A DNA stretch of 64,000 nt from Sulfuricella sp. (GTDB lineage Bacteria; Pseudomonadota; Gammaproteobacteria; Burkholderiales; Sulfuricellaceae). A model generated the notes under the pieces. That model worked only from the letters and a program-made list of their open reading frames with translations. It ran no database searches and was not told where the DNA came from. Of this stretch, positions 8,322 through 19,085 are shown one piece after another. Position 1 is the stretch's first letter. Each line of letters starts with the position of its first letter. A program made the translations under genes and the position numbers. Location: NCBI GenBank assembly GCA_023266195.1, contig JAHFRP010000006.1:1-64000 (forward strand), in the 5' to 3' direction.

Positions 8322-11300
8322 TCATGGCCGTTCCGATGTTGCCGGCTTTGCCCCGCGCTTTATTACGTTGGGATTGTCCCATGTTCCTGTGACACTGTAT
8401 TCATAGGCGGCGATCTGATCGATCGGGTTTTTCAGCAGTTTTTGCGCCAGCAGCGCCGTCAGCCCGACCACCGGCCCGCCCAGGAACGCGCCGGCGACGG
8501 ACACGCCCTCGCCCAGCTGCGGCACCACCCGCACTTTCAGGTTCTGGGTTTCTCCGGCCAGGTCGGTTTCGCCCTGAATCTGAACTCTCGCCGCCGGCCC
8601 TTCCAGCGTGAGATCGTCGGTCTGCGCCACGCCGTGGGCGATGCGCGCATCACCGGCGATCGAATTGAAGGCGAAGCCGTCGCTGAACACGTCGCGGAAA
8701 TCCAGCGTCAGGCGCCGCGGCAGGGACTGCAGGCTGAGCAGGCCGAGCAGCTTGCCCGCGCCGGGTTCGATCTTGAGGAACTGGCCGTTCCTGGCTTCCA
8801 GCTTCAGGCTGCCGGCCAGGCTGGGATAATCCAGGCGCTGCGGGCTGCCGGCCCAGGAAAGCTGCCCGTCGAGACTGGCGGTGCCGCGTTTGAGCGTGTC
8901 CGGATAGCCCAGCCGCGCCATCATCCTGCCCAGATCCTGCGCTTCCAGATGCAGGTTGACATTGGTGCGCGGGCGGCGGCGCCAGCCCTGCCACAGGCCA
9001 TCCATCCGCAGGCTGGCGTCGGGGCTGGTGATATTCAGTTTTTCGATGCGCCAGTCGTCGTTTTCCTGCACCGCCTGCAGCTCGAGTTTGCCGAGTTTTT
9101 TCTGTTCCACCGTGAAATTGTCGGCAATTACGTCCAGCTCCGGCAATTCCTTCTCCTTCGCCGCTTCCACCGGCACCCCCAGCTTCGCCGGCGCCGGCTC
9201 GGGGATGGTCAGCGAGCCGAGGCGCGCCTGCAGCCGTCCGCGCCCCGCCGGGTTCCAGTTCACGCTGCCGGCCAGCTCGCGGCTTTGCACGTTGGCCTGC
9301 CAGATGCCGGCCTGGGCACGGGCGTTGACACGCAGGTCATTGAAGCGCTTGCCGAAAGCATCGAGCGCAGCGAATTTCAGGTTAGCCCCGGCGAAACCCG
9401 GCAGGGAAGCGCCGTCGCTGGACTGGCCCAGAACCGCGCGCCAGTGATCGAAATCGAGCAGCGGTTGATCTGCGGTCAACCAGAGGCCCGCCTGGGAGGG
9501 CAGCACCGCAGCACCGCCCACGTTGACGGCGCCGCGCTCGACCATCGTCTTGCCGTTTTCCAGGCGGCGCGAAAGCAGGACGGACAACACCTTGCCGTAA
9601 TTGAGCTGGACCAGATCCTGTCTGGCGCCGGTCATTTTCTTTTCGGCGCGTAGCGCAACCGGGTCGGACGCCTTCTTGCCGAACGGTGGCGGCAAGCTCG
9701 ACGCCAGGCCCAGCAGCGAGGATTCCACCACCATGTCGGCCTGCTTCTTGCGCACCGAAATGAATCCCCGCCAGTCGGCCGTGCCGCTCAGGGAACGGGT
9801 GACCGGATGGTCGGCCAAGGTGCGCAGCCCGGCTGCCGAAGCGCGGCCCTGGAGGTTGATGCGCACGCTGCCGTCTTTCTGCGTCGCGCCGCCCATGACG
9901 AGCGGGCCGCCCAGCGCGATGGCCTTGATCTGCGGGATGAGGACGGATGAATCGGTGAACTCCAGCCGCCCGTTGACCTGCTCCAGCGCGGGATAATCCG
10001 GGCCGATGGCGACGCGGTCGTTGACGAACTGGTAGCTGCCGGCCACGCCGGTGTCCTTGCTGTGGCGCAGGGGGATGTTCAGGCGCAGCTTGAAATCGCC
10101 GTTGCCGCTCGCCGCCATGCCCTCGGTAATATCGTCGATCATGGCGCCGACCGGACTGTGGTCGATGAATTTGAGCATGTCCGCGGTCGGCCCGCGCGCT
10201 TCGCCGTCCACCTCAAGGATCTCGTTGCCGGCCGCCAGATTGGAGATGACCGCGCGTGTCCTGCCGATCTGCATGCCGAAGGTGTTGCCCTTGTGCGCCG
10301 TGATTTCCATGCGCACGCCGCGAAACAGCAGGTCCAGCGCGATATTCTCGATCCTCGGCCAGCCCGGCACGTACTCCAGCGTGCCGCCGGTTACTTTCCC
10401 GGCCACTTCGAACACGCCGCGCTTGCCGTCGGCGAAGGGAAAATCGGCCAGATTGCCCTTGAGGCGCAGCCGCACGTCGTCCGATCGCCCGCCGAGCAGC
10501 GCCACGTCCAGCCAGTCGCGCGCATCCTTGCCCACGATCAGCGGGATGTAGCGGCCGACCTGGCGCGCATCGGCGCGGGTCAACTGGCCGCTGAGGTCGA
10601 TCGCGCCCGGCGTGCCCGCGACGCTGCGGTAGTTGCCGGACAGCGTGCCCGCCAGATCGCGGTTGGCGAAGGACGTGCCGCTCAGGCTCAGTTCCAGCCC
10701 ACTGTCCCGCCGGGCCCATTTCACTTTTGCCGCCAGGGTATCCAGCTCGAGCGGCTGACGGAAAATCTCCGGAAAATCGGCGTGCGCGCCATGCGCATCG
10801 AGCACCAGCGTGCCGCCCTGCTCGCCGGCATCGAAGTTGCCGCTCAGGCCGGAGAAACCCGGTATTTTTTTGTAAGGCTTCATGCCGAGGCCGGCGAATC
10901 GCCCCCTGGCCGCGTAACGCTGCGGCGCGTTCCAGTCGCCGGACCATTTGACGGACATATCCTTAAAACGCCCCTGGGGCGCAATCGCGGTCAGCTTGGC
11001 GCGTGCTTCCGGCGGCAGCGGCAGCACATCGGCCAGCTTCGCCAGCGGCTCCAGGTACAGGCCGTTGGTGAGAATTTCGCCTTCGGCGCTTTTCCTGCCC
11101 TGGGCGGGAACGTAGTGCACCAGCAAATCGGTGGCCGGCACGTCGATCCCGTTTTTCGCCACCAGACTCAGCCGCTGCGTAGTGAAATCGAACCCCGGCT
11201 CAAGTTCCCGCCAGCCCAGCCGGCCGTTCAGGTTTTGCAGCTCGGCCTCGGGCAGATCGTTGCCGAAGCGGACGGCGACGTCGTTGAGCCGGACGTCAGC

Positions 11301-12119
11301 CGTAACCTCCCGGATTTTCCCGCCGCCGAAGTCGAGCCAGGTCCGCATGCCGCCATAACCGTGGCGCAATTCGAGGGGAAAGGCGATCCAGCGCTGCCAC
11401 GCGGCCACATCGGCCCGGTCCAGCCGGACATAAACCCGGCCAGCCCAGGCGGCCAGATCGGCCACCTGGTCGCCCTTCAAATCGGCGCGGATATCCAGCG
11501 GCGCGGCGAACTCTGCGGGTGGAACGGCGCGCAGGCCGAAACGGTGGCGGTTGCCGCTGTTTTCGAGGCGCAGGTTGACCTGGTTCATGATCAGCGGCGG
11601 CGCCTGGCGCTTGTCGTCGCGCCACTCCACCGTCGCATCGCGCACCACGATGCGGGATTGCCGCAACAGCCAGTCGGCGAAACCGCTTTCGCTCGCCGGC
11701 TGATTGAGCTCGATACCGGCGATAAACAAATGGCCCTCGGCGTCGCGCCGGACGATCAGCGCCGGATCGGTGATTTCCATCGAGCGCATGCTCACTTCGC
11801 CCAACAGCAGCGTCCACCACGACAGGGTGGCATCGACATGCTGGAGCGCCAGCGCAGGTGCCCCCTGCCGATCGTATACCTGGATTCCGCGCAACGCGAG
11901 GTGGGGCCGCAAGCCTTCCCAGTTTGCGCTGATCGCGCCGATGGTCACGCGCTGGCCGGAGGCGCGGGTGATCGACGCGGCGATATCCTCGCGGTATTGG
12001 CCGATGTTGGGCAGAATCCAGTAGCGCAGCGCCACCACCGTCGCAGCGAACGCCATCCCGGCCAGGAACAGGACCAGAAACAGGATGCGGCGACTCCAGT
12101 GCCAGTAGATTTTGAGCAT
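8322..12119 (-). CDS. yhdP: YhdP-family AsmA-like envelope lipid-transport protein
   Basis: A 1265-residue protein with one N-terminal membrane anchor (about residues 10–32, ILFLVLFLAGMAFAATVVAL) and a long beta-rich periplasmic part, as in the YhdP/TIGR02099 family. YhdP and its relatives TamB and YdbH form hydrophobic bridges that carry phospholipids to the outer membrane. Length is typical (about 1270). The GTWDNP segment near the C-terminus is conserved. No Shine-Dalgarno precedes the ATG; instead a hairpin followed by a T-run ends just before it (12133–12165), so the leader may be regulatory. Confidence 0.9.
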   Translation of the reverse strand: MLKIYWHWSRRILFLVLFLAGMAFAATVVALRYWILPNIGQYREDIAASITRASGQRVTIGAISANWEGLRPHLALRGIQVYDRQGAPALALQHVDATLSWWTLLLGEVSMRSMEITDPALIVRRDAEGHLFIAGIELNQPASESGFADWLLRQSRIVVRDATVEWRDDKRQAPPLIMNQVNLRLENSGNRHRFGLRAVPPAEFAAPLDIRADLKGDQVADLAAWAGRVYVRLDRADVAAWQRWIAFPLELRHGYGGMRTWLDFGGGKIREVTADVRLNDVAVRFGNDLPEAELQNLNGRLGWRELEPGFDFTTQRLSLVAKNGIDVPATDLLVHYVPAQGRKSAEGEILTNGLYLEPLAKLADVLPLPPEARAKLTAIAPQGRFKDMSVKWSGDWNAPQRYAARGRFAGLGMKPYKKIPGFSGLSGNFDAGEQGGTLVLDAHGAHADFPEIFRQPLELDTLAAKVKWARRDSGLELSLSGTSFANRDLAGTLSGNYRSVAGTPGAIDLSGQLTRADARQVGRYIPLIVGKDARDWLDVALLGGRSDDVRLRLKGNLADFPFADGKRGVFEVAGKVTGGTLEYVPGWPRIENIALDLLFRGVRMEITAHKGNTFGMQIGRTRAVISNLAAGNEILEVDGEARGPTADMLKFIDHSPVGAMIDDITEGMAASGNGDFKLRLNIPLRHSKDTGVAGSYQFVNDRVAIGPDYPALEQVNGRLEFTDSSVLIPQIKAIALGGPLVMGGATQKDGSVRINLQGRASAAGLRTLADHPVTRSLSGTADWRGFISVRKKQADMVVESSLLGLASSLPPPFGKKASDPVALRAEKKMTGARQDLVQLNYGKVLSVLLSRRLENGKTMVERGAVNVGGAAVLPSQAGLWLTADQPLLDFDHWRAVLGQSSDGASLPGFAGANLKFAALDAFGKRFNDLRVNARAQAGIWQANVQSRELAGSVNWNPAGRGRLQARLGSLTIPEPAPAKLGVPVEAAKEKELPELDVIADNFTVEQKKLGKLELQAVQENDDWRIEKLNITSPDASLRMDGLWQGWRRRPRTNVNLHLEAQDLGRMMARLGYPDTLKRGTASLDGQLSWAGSPQRLDYPSLAGSLKLEARNGQFLKIEPGAGKLLGLLSLQSLPRRLTLDFRDVFSDGFAFNSIAGDARIAHGVAQTDDLTLEGPAARVQIQGETDLAGETQNLKVRVVPQLGEGVSVAGAFLGGPVVGLTALLAQKLLKNPIDQIAAYEYSVTGTWDNPNVIKRGAKPATSERP

Positions 12120-12125
12120 ATGCCA

Positions 12126-12166
12126 ATAAAAAAAAGCGGTAAGGGCGTGGAATACGCCCTTACCGC
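12126..12166 (-). terminator. Terminator-like hairpin immediately upstream of yhdP
   Basis: On the minus strand GCGGTAAGGGCGT pairs with ACGCCCTTACCGC across a 5-base loop, followed by eight T and then the yhdP start ten bases on. The shape is that of a factor-independent terminator. It can end transcription from the PIN/Phd pair upstream. A TATAAT box at 12168–12173 directly before it means it may also be the 5' leader of yhdP. Confidence 0.7.
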
Positions 12167-12167
12167 C

Positions 12168-12173
12168 TGATTA
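12168..12173 (-). promoter_or_regulatory. Candidate -10 box for yhdP
   Basis: Minus-strand TATAAT in GGGTTATAATCAGG is a perfect -10 hexamer. The -35 region is weak (GTGAAG at 18 bases). Transcription would start at the hairpin at 12126–12166. Confidence 0.35.
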
Positions 12174-12244
12174 TAACCCGGCGGCGGGGATTGCTTCACG
12201 TTACTGTCTGGTCAGGTGAATCCAACGGGGCGAAGCGACGGGAT

Positions 12245-12269
12245 GTAGGTCGGGCACCCCGTGCCCGAC
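12245..12269. repeat. REP-like hairpin, GTAGGTCGGGCACCCCGTGC family
   Basis: GTCGGGCAC-CCC-GTGCCCGAC is a GC-rich hairpin just after the PIN toxin stop. Further members are at 38795–38816 and, as an inverted pair, at 47386–47460. Confidence 0.7.
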
Positions 12270-12280
12270 GGGTTGTGGTG

Positions 12281-12694
12281 TTACGCCACCAGCGCAACCC
12301 CGCACTTCTGCGCAGCCTCCCGCAACGCCCGATCCTGTGTCGCCAGGGGCAATCCCTCCCGCATGGCCAATTCCAGGTAGGCGGCATCGTAGGAACTCAG
12401 CCGCTGTTCGCGCGCCACCGCCAGTATTCCGGAAAATGCGTGCAGCGAGGTGGCGCCATCGGCCTGAATCGGAAGCGCTTCAAGCAAGGCGGCGAAGCGG
12501 CTGCTTCTGGCCTCGGTGCTACGCCCTCTCCGCTCGCCGACCAGCATGACATTGGCCACTTCCAGCGGCCAGATCGACGGCACCAGTGCTTCGTCGCCGG
12601 CGAGACGCTCCAGGATGGCGGATGTATAGTCATTGGCCTCGTCTTCGAAATACCATGCCATCACCACCGAATTGTCGAGCACGAAACGGGTCAA
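12281..12694 (-). CDS. PIN-domain ribonuclease toxin (VapC-like)
   Basis: A 137-residue PIN protein. The acidic active-site residues expected for a VapC-like Mg-dependent RNase are all present: Asp7 (FVLDNSVVMAWY), Glu45 (WPLEVANV), Asp103 (SSYDAAYLELA) and Asp121 (LATQDRAL). Length is normal, so it is probably functional. The start ATGA overlaps the stop of the upstream antitoxin by four bases. Confidence 0.85.
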   Translation of the reverse strand: MTRFVLDNSVVMAWYFEDEANDYTSAILERLAGDEALVPSIWPLEVANVMLVGERRGRSTEARSSRFAALLEALPIQADGATSLHAFSGILAVAREQRLSSYDAAYLELAMREGLPLATQDRALREAAQKCGVALVA

Positions 12695-12924
12695 CGCCGC
12701 CCCTCCTCGATCATCTCGCGTATTGCCATGCCCGAGGCATAACCCTTGGCGAACCCTTTCAGTTCACCGATCACCGCGTTAATGTCGCGTTTGGCCGTCG
12801 GCCTGGCGGGCACCAGCATCGCCACCGGGACCCCGTGCCGGGTAATGGTGACGCGCTCGCCCTGCTGCACGCGTTCCAGCAAGCTGGGCAAATGGGTTTT
12901 GGCCTCGTACGCACCGACTTCCAT
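12691..12924 (-). CDS. Phd/YefM-type antitoxin
   Basis: A 77-residue protein from the ATG at 12924 (MEVGAYEAKTHLPSLLERV), with GGAG just upstream; an in-frame TTG twelve bases earlier is less likely. The N-terminal YEAKTHLPSLLERVQQGERVTITRHG pattern is the Phd/YefM DNA-binding fold. The C-terminal tail, about residues 48–77, would bind and block the PIN toxin encoded next. Phd-type antitoxins paired with PIN toxins are common. Confidence 0.85.
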   Translation of the reverse strand: MEVGAYEAKTHLPSLLERVQQGERVTITRHGVPVAMLVPARPTAKRDINAVIGELKGFAKGYASGMAIREMIEEGRR

Positions 12925-12987
12925 GATTTTCTCCAAATTTAGACCAGATCAGACCAGTCTATGCTTGCCGACTTATTTCAGCAAGCA

Positions 12988-13016
12988 CAAAAAAAGGCGC
13001 GGTTTCCCGCGCCTCT
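12988..13016 (-). terminator. Factor-independent terminator of acs
   Basis: On the minus strand AGGCGCGG-GAAA-CCGCGCCT, with a GNRA-type loop, is followed by seven T. It lies 23 bases after the acs stop codon. Confidence 0.85.
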
Positions 13017-13038
13017 TTGACGTCGAGCACGCGTAAAC

Positions 13039-15006
<1,968 letters not shown>

Positions 15007-15049
15007 GTTTTCTCCTGTTTATTTTGATACGATGCGTTCAAGTAAAAAT

Positions 15050-15229
15050 TCGCGAAGCGAACCCTCGTCCCCCTCGCCCGTCTCGCGGGATAACCAGCGA
15101 CTTGGCTGCGGTCGTTTGCAGCCTAGTCGAATGGCTAGTTGTTTCACCCAGAGGGTTAGGGGAGAGGGAACGGTCATGGGGTATCGCCATTTCATTTCAT
15201 TTTCCAGCCGGCAATTCGCCAAGACCGTT
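15050..15229. repeat. Composite dispersed repeat between acs and glnE
   Basis: This block reads CGCGAAGCGA, CCCTCGTCCCCCTCGCCCG, AGGGTTAGGGGAGAGGG and then an inverted pair AACGGTCATGGGGTATCGCC / GGCAATTCGCCAAGACCGTT. The same modules, in reverse order and orientation, make up 21366–21491. The remaining bases of this 364-base gap (15230–15370) hold a short dyad AGATAAGTTATCT (15333–15345) ahead of glnE and no other gene. Confidence 0.6.
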
Positions 15230-15370
15230 AATTATAGATGGATGATATCGCTTTTATCGATTGACGCAAGCCCAACTAAACTGATTTTCGTCAAGGCGAT
15301 ACCGCGACAAGTCAGGCATCCACCAATCTTATAGATAAGTTATCTCACATCAGACTCAATCATACCAAAG

Positions 15371-18076
15371 ATGGACAACTCCAGGCAAAGCCCCCCGCCG
15401 CGACCGGAAGCACCGATCGAAAAAGCGCTCGATCTGAGCCGCTTCGCCCGGCGCCTGACGCAAAGCGACCCTGCCGCGCTCGACCGGCTACGCGCAACCC
15501 TGCTCGTCCCGTGGGACGCACCATCGATGCAGGCCGTTCTCGACGCCACCGCAGCGGACGAAACCGCCCTGAAGAAAACCCTGCGCGACCTGCGCCGGCA
15601 GGTCATGCTGCGGCTGATCGTGCGCGACCTGGCCGGGCTCGCCGACTTGCGCGAAGTCATGGCGACCGCCTCGACCCTGGCGGAAGTCGCCACCAGCTTC
15701 GCCCTCGGGCTTCTCGACGGCTGGCTGCGCCGGCAATACGGCGCGCCCGTCGGCGAGGACAGCGGCCTCGCGCAGGACATGGTGGTGGTGGGCATGGGCA
15801 AGCTCGGCGGCGGCGAGCTTAACGTCTCGTCCGACATCGACCTGATCTTCGCCTACCCGGAAGAAGGCGAAACCGGCGGGCCGCGCAAAATCAGCAACCA
15901 CGAATATTTCACCCTGCTCGGCAAGAAACTGATCGCGGCCCTCAGCGAGGCCACGGCGGACGGCTTCGCCTTCCGCGTCGATATGCGGCTGCGGCCCTAC
16001 GGCGACTCCGGCCCGCTGGTCGGCAGCTACGCCATGCTGGAGAACTACTACCTCACCCAGGGCCGCGAATGGGAGCGCTACGCCTGGATCAAGGGCCGCC
16101 CGCTCAGCGGCAGCCGCGCGGACGAGCTGACCGCCATCCTGCGCCCGTTCGTGTTCCGCAAATATCTGGATTTCGGCGCCTTCGCCTCGATGCGCGAACT
16201 GCATGCGCAAATCCGCCAGGAAGTAAACCGGCGCGACATGCGGGACAACATCAAGCTCGGCCCCGGCGGTATCCGCGAGGTCGAGTTCATCGCCCAGGTG
16301 TTCCAGCTCATCCGCGGCGGGCGGGAAACCGCGCTGCAAACCCGCTCCACCCTGGCGGCGCTCGACCTGATCGAACGCGGCGGACGCCTGCCGCGGCAAA
16401 CCGTGGCCGAACTGCGCGACGCCTATGTTTTCCTGCGCAACCTGGAGCATCGCCTGCAATACCTGGAGGACGCCCAGACCCAGACCCTGCCGGCCAGCGA
16501 CGCCGACCGGGCCATCATCGCCGCCGCCATGGGATTCGGCGATTACGCCACCTTCCTCGCCGCGCTGAACACGTATCGCAGCGGGGTCACCCGCCATTTC
16601 GACCAGGTCTTCGCCGCGCCGCAAAGCGCCCAAGGTAGTCATCCCCTGACGGACCTGTGGCAAGCGCCGCCGGACGACGAAACGGCGGCTTCCCGCCTTA
16701 CCGACCTAGGCTACCGCCACCCCGCCGAATCCTGGCAGCGCCTTATGCACATCCGCGAAAGTAGCCGCTACAGCCAACTCCCCGCCGACAGCCGGGCGCG
16801 CTTCGACGCCCTGCTGCCGCCCCTGATCGAAGTCGCCGGCAACTTCCCCAATCCGGACGAAACGCTGGAGCGCATCCTGCGCCTGCTCGAAGCGATCAGC
16901 CGGCGCGGCGCGTATCTCGCCCTGCTGGTGGAATATCCGCAAACGCTTAATCAGGTGGCAAAGCTCGCCAGCGCCAGCCCCTGGGTGTCGGACTACCTGA
17001 CGCAGCATCCGATCCTGCTCGACGAACTGCTCGATACGCGCGAACTTTACACCCCGCCGGATCGGGACAAGCTCAAAGCCGAACTGGCCGCCCAACTGGA
17101 GGCCTCCACCGGCGATACCGAACGGCAAATGGACATCCTGCGCCATTTCAAGCAGGCCCAGGTGTTCCGCCTGGTGGCGCGGGATCTGGCCGGCATCCTG
17201 CCGCTGGAAATTCTGAGCGACCGACTGTCGGAGCTGGCCGACCTGATCCTGGACCAGACCCTGCGCCTCGCCTGGGATGGACTACGCGCCAGGCACCGCG
17301 AGACGCCGCGCTTCGCGGTGATCGCCTACGGCAAGCTGGGCGGGAAGGAACTGGGCTACGCCTCCGACCTCGACATCGTCTTTCTTTACGACGACGATGC
17401 CGAGGAAGCGCCCGAAACCTACGCCCGCCTGGCGCAGCGCATCAACGTCTGGCTGTCCACCACCACCTCCGCCGGAGTGCTCTACGAGACCGACCTGCGG
17501 CTGCGGCCCAACGGCGCCTCCGGCCTTTTGGTCAGCTCGGTCGCCGCATTCGAGGAATACCAGAAAAAGCAGGCCTGGATATGGGAGCACCAGGCGCTCT
17601 CCCGCGCCCGCCACTGCGCCGGCGATGCGTCGGTGGGCGCGGCATTCGAACGCATCCGCGAAGACGTGCTGCGCCAGGAGCGCGACCCCGCCGCCCTGCG
17701 CGAAGCCGTGCTAGACATGCGGCAAAAGATGCTGGACGGCCATCCCAACACTAGCGGCCTGTTCGACCTCAAGCACGACCGCGGCGGCATCGTCGATGTC
17801 GAATTCATCGTGCAATACCTGGTGCTGCGCCATGCCCACGCCCATCCCGAACTGACCCGCAACCTCGGCAATCTCGCGCTGCTCGACACCGCCGCCGAAC
17901 TCGGCCTGATCCCGCCTGACTTGGCCCGGCAAGTGCGCGACAGCTACCGCGAATTCCGCCTCCTGCAGCATCAGATGCGGCTGCAGGGCGGCAAGCACGC
18001 CCGGATTGGACCTGCGCAGGTGGAAGAACATGCAGAAGCCGTCAGGCAGCTGTGGCAGGTAGTGTTCGCTCCTTGA
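15371..18076 (+). CDS. glnE: Bifunctional glutamine synthetase adenylyltransferase/adenylyl-removing enzyme
   Basis: A 901-residue GlnE that adds AMP to, or removes it from, glutamine synthetase in response to PII signalling. Two nucleotidyltransferase cores are visible: GMGKLGGGELNVSSDIDLIF (about 141–160, the adenylyl-removing half) and AYGKLGGKELGYASDLDIVF (about 652–671, the adenylylating half). Each keeps the Asp-x-Asp pair. Length is close to the usual 900–950. In related genomes ilvE, the zf-CHCC gene and waaF follow directly; here a 3.4-kb accessory insert separates them. Confidence 0.96.
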   Translation: MDNSRQSPPPRPEAPIEKALDLSRFARRLTQSDPAALDRLRATLLVPWDAPSMQAVLDATAADETALKKTLRDLRRQVMLRLIVRDLAGLADLREVMATASTLAEVATSFALGLLDGWLRRQYGAPVGEDSGLAQDMVVVGMGKLGGGELNVSSDIDLIFAYPEEGETGGPRKISNHEYFTLLGKKLIAALSEATADGFAFRVDMRLRPYGDSGPLVGSYAMLENYYLTQGREWERYAWIKGRPLSGSRADELTAILRPFVFRKYLDFGAFASMRELHAQIRQEVNRRDMRDNIKLGPGGIREVEFIAQVFQLIRGGRETALQTRSTLAALDLIERGGRLPRQTVAELRDAYVFLRNLEHRLQYLEDAQTQTLPASDADRAIIAAAMGFGDYATFLAALNTYRSGVTRHFDQVFAAPQSAQGSHPLTDLWQAPPDDETAASRLTDLGYRHPAESWQRLMHIRESSRYSQLPADSRARFDALLPPLIEVAGNFPNPDETLERILRLLEAISRRGAYLALLVEYPQTLNQVAKLASASPWVSDYLTQHPILLDELLDTRELYTPPDRDKLKAELAAQLEASTGDTERQMDILRHFKQAQVFRLVARDLAGILPLEILSDRLSELADLILDQTLRLAWDGLRARHRETPRFAVIAYGKLGGKELGYASDLDIVFLYDDDAEEAPETYARLAQRINVWLSTTTSAGVLYETDLRLRPNGASGLLVSSVAAFEEYQKKQAWIWEHQALSRARHCAGDASVGAAFERIREDVLRQERDPAALREAVLDMRQKMLDGHPNTSGLFDLKHDRGGIVDVEFIVQYLVLRHAHAHPELTRNLGNLALLDTAAELGLIPPDLARQVRDSYREFRLLQHQMRLQGGKHARIGPAQVEEHAEAVRQLWQVVFAP

Positions 18077-18138
18077 ATTCGCCAAAATGAGTACAATTAG
18101 CGATTTCCTGAAAAACTCTTTGATTCTGGAGTAATTAG

Positions 18139-18468
18139 CCGACCCAAATTGAGAAAGATCGAAAACAGAAACGCGACGAGGAGAAAGCGAAGCGCAAGTG
18201 CCAAGGTGTCCATGTCGATGTACGGGGCGTATTTGTTAGCGTGCAGGGCTACACGGCGGGATGTTCGGAAACGCTTGCGAAGCTGGGGGAACTTCGTGTC
18301 GTGATGCTTGATGGCTCGCATCTGATGAGGGTCCTGAACAGCGCGATCTCATTCGGCAACCTTCTCGGGAAAGCAGTTAGAAAAGCATGTGACGATGGTG
18401 TGCCCTATGTTCCATCTTCGGCCCTAATCAGGGAAGGGAGGTTCGAATGTCCAAAAAGAAAAAGCTGA
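18139..18468 (+). pseudogene. 5'-truncated restriction-endonuclease-like gene remnant
   Basis: A frame open from 18139 to the stop at 18468 lacks any good start codon upstream of its conserved part. It reads QIEKDRKQKRDEEKAKR, then VRGVFVSVQGYTAGCSETLAKLG and VVMLDGSHLMRVLNSAISFGNLLGKAVRKACDDGVPYVPSS. This looks like the C-terminal half of a restriction-endonuclease (Mrr/REase-like) domain; the half that should carry the acidic and lysine catalytic residues is missing. A separate 15-codon frame from an ATG at 18087 (MSTISDFLKNSLILE) may be its displaced N-terminus. The end overlaps the DUF4062 gene by 22 bases, as in an operon. Confidence 0.5.
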
Positions 18469-19085
18469 TCGTCATGGTCTCCTCGACCGTGTACGGTATC
18501 GAGGAGCTGCTGGAGCGCATCTACGCCATCCTGACCCGCTTCGGCTATGAGGTCTGGATGTCGCACAAGGGGACGATACCGGTGATTTTCACCAAGAGCG
18601 CGTTCGACAACTGCCTGCACGCAGTCGAGCAGTGCGATCTGTTCCTGAGCCTCATCACCACCCATTACGGTTCGGGTAAGGAGGATGCGACAGCGCTTTC
18701 AATCACCCATCGGGAATTGCTGCAAGCAATCGAACTTAACAAGCCGCGCTGGATTCTGGCTCACGACCAGGTGATATTTGCCCGCACCCTGCTGACCAAC
18801 CTTGAGCACGACGACGCCAAGAAGCGCGCCGCCTTGAAACTGAAGCGAAATCCAGTCATCGATGATCTGCGTGTGATCGACATGTACGAGGCCGCGATCC
18901 GGCATGACGTTCAGTTTGCCGACCGCGAGGGGAACTGGGTGCAAAAATTCGTGACCGCCGATGATGCCCAGTTGTATGCCAGCGCGCAGTTCTACCGGCA
19001 TCAGGAAGTGGAGCGCTTCCTTGACGAACATTTCAAGGACCGGGCGGCGGTGGTGCAGCGCGTGGCACAGGAGGGCAAGCAATGA
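18447..19085 (+). CDS. DUF4062 domain protein
   Basis: A 212-residue protein from an ATG preceded by GGGAGG. The start KKKKLIVMVSSTVYGIEELLERI is the N-terminal strand and loop of DUF4062, a Rossmann/TIR-like fold often found with signalling ATPases and in defence loci. CDLFLSLITTHYGSG and ITHRELLQAIELNKPRWIL fit the rest of the domain. The far C-terminus (residues about 150–212) is not assigned. It overlaps the downstream AlbA_2 gene by four bases (ATGA), so both are made together. Function unknown; sensing of phage or stress is an inference from context. Confidence 0.75.
   Translation: MSKKKKLIVMVSSTVYGIEELLERIYAILTRFGYEVWMSHKGTIPVIFTKSAFDNCLHAVEQCDLFLSLITTHYGSGKEDATALSITHRELLQAIELNKPRWILAHDQVIFARTLLTNLEHDDAKKRAALKLKRNPVIDDLRVIDMYEAAIRHDVQFADREGNWVQKFVTADDAQLYASAQFYRHQEVERFLDEHFKDRAAVVQRVAQEGKQ

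Noticed and set aside
10062-12170. Open frame of about 700 codons on the plus strand opposite yhdP
   Set aside because: Its translation is Arg/Gln/His/Ala-rich with no family pattern, as expected for the antisense of a high-GC gene; yhdP is clearly the real gene. The same holds for long plus-strand frames opposite acs (13330–15027), tldD (5522–6652), hemN (24622–26310) and the SulP gene (59749–61776).
15231-15236. Promoter of acs at a minus-strand TATAAT
   Set aside because: The -10 box is perfect, but the -35 region is poor and a 180-bp repeat separates it from the gene, so I did not call it.
18097-18321. 74-codon minus-strand frame with a hydrophobic stretch
   Set aside because: It overlaps the nuclease remnant in antisense, has no ribosome site, and the plus-strand frame shows recognisable domain sequence.
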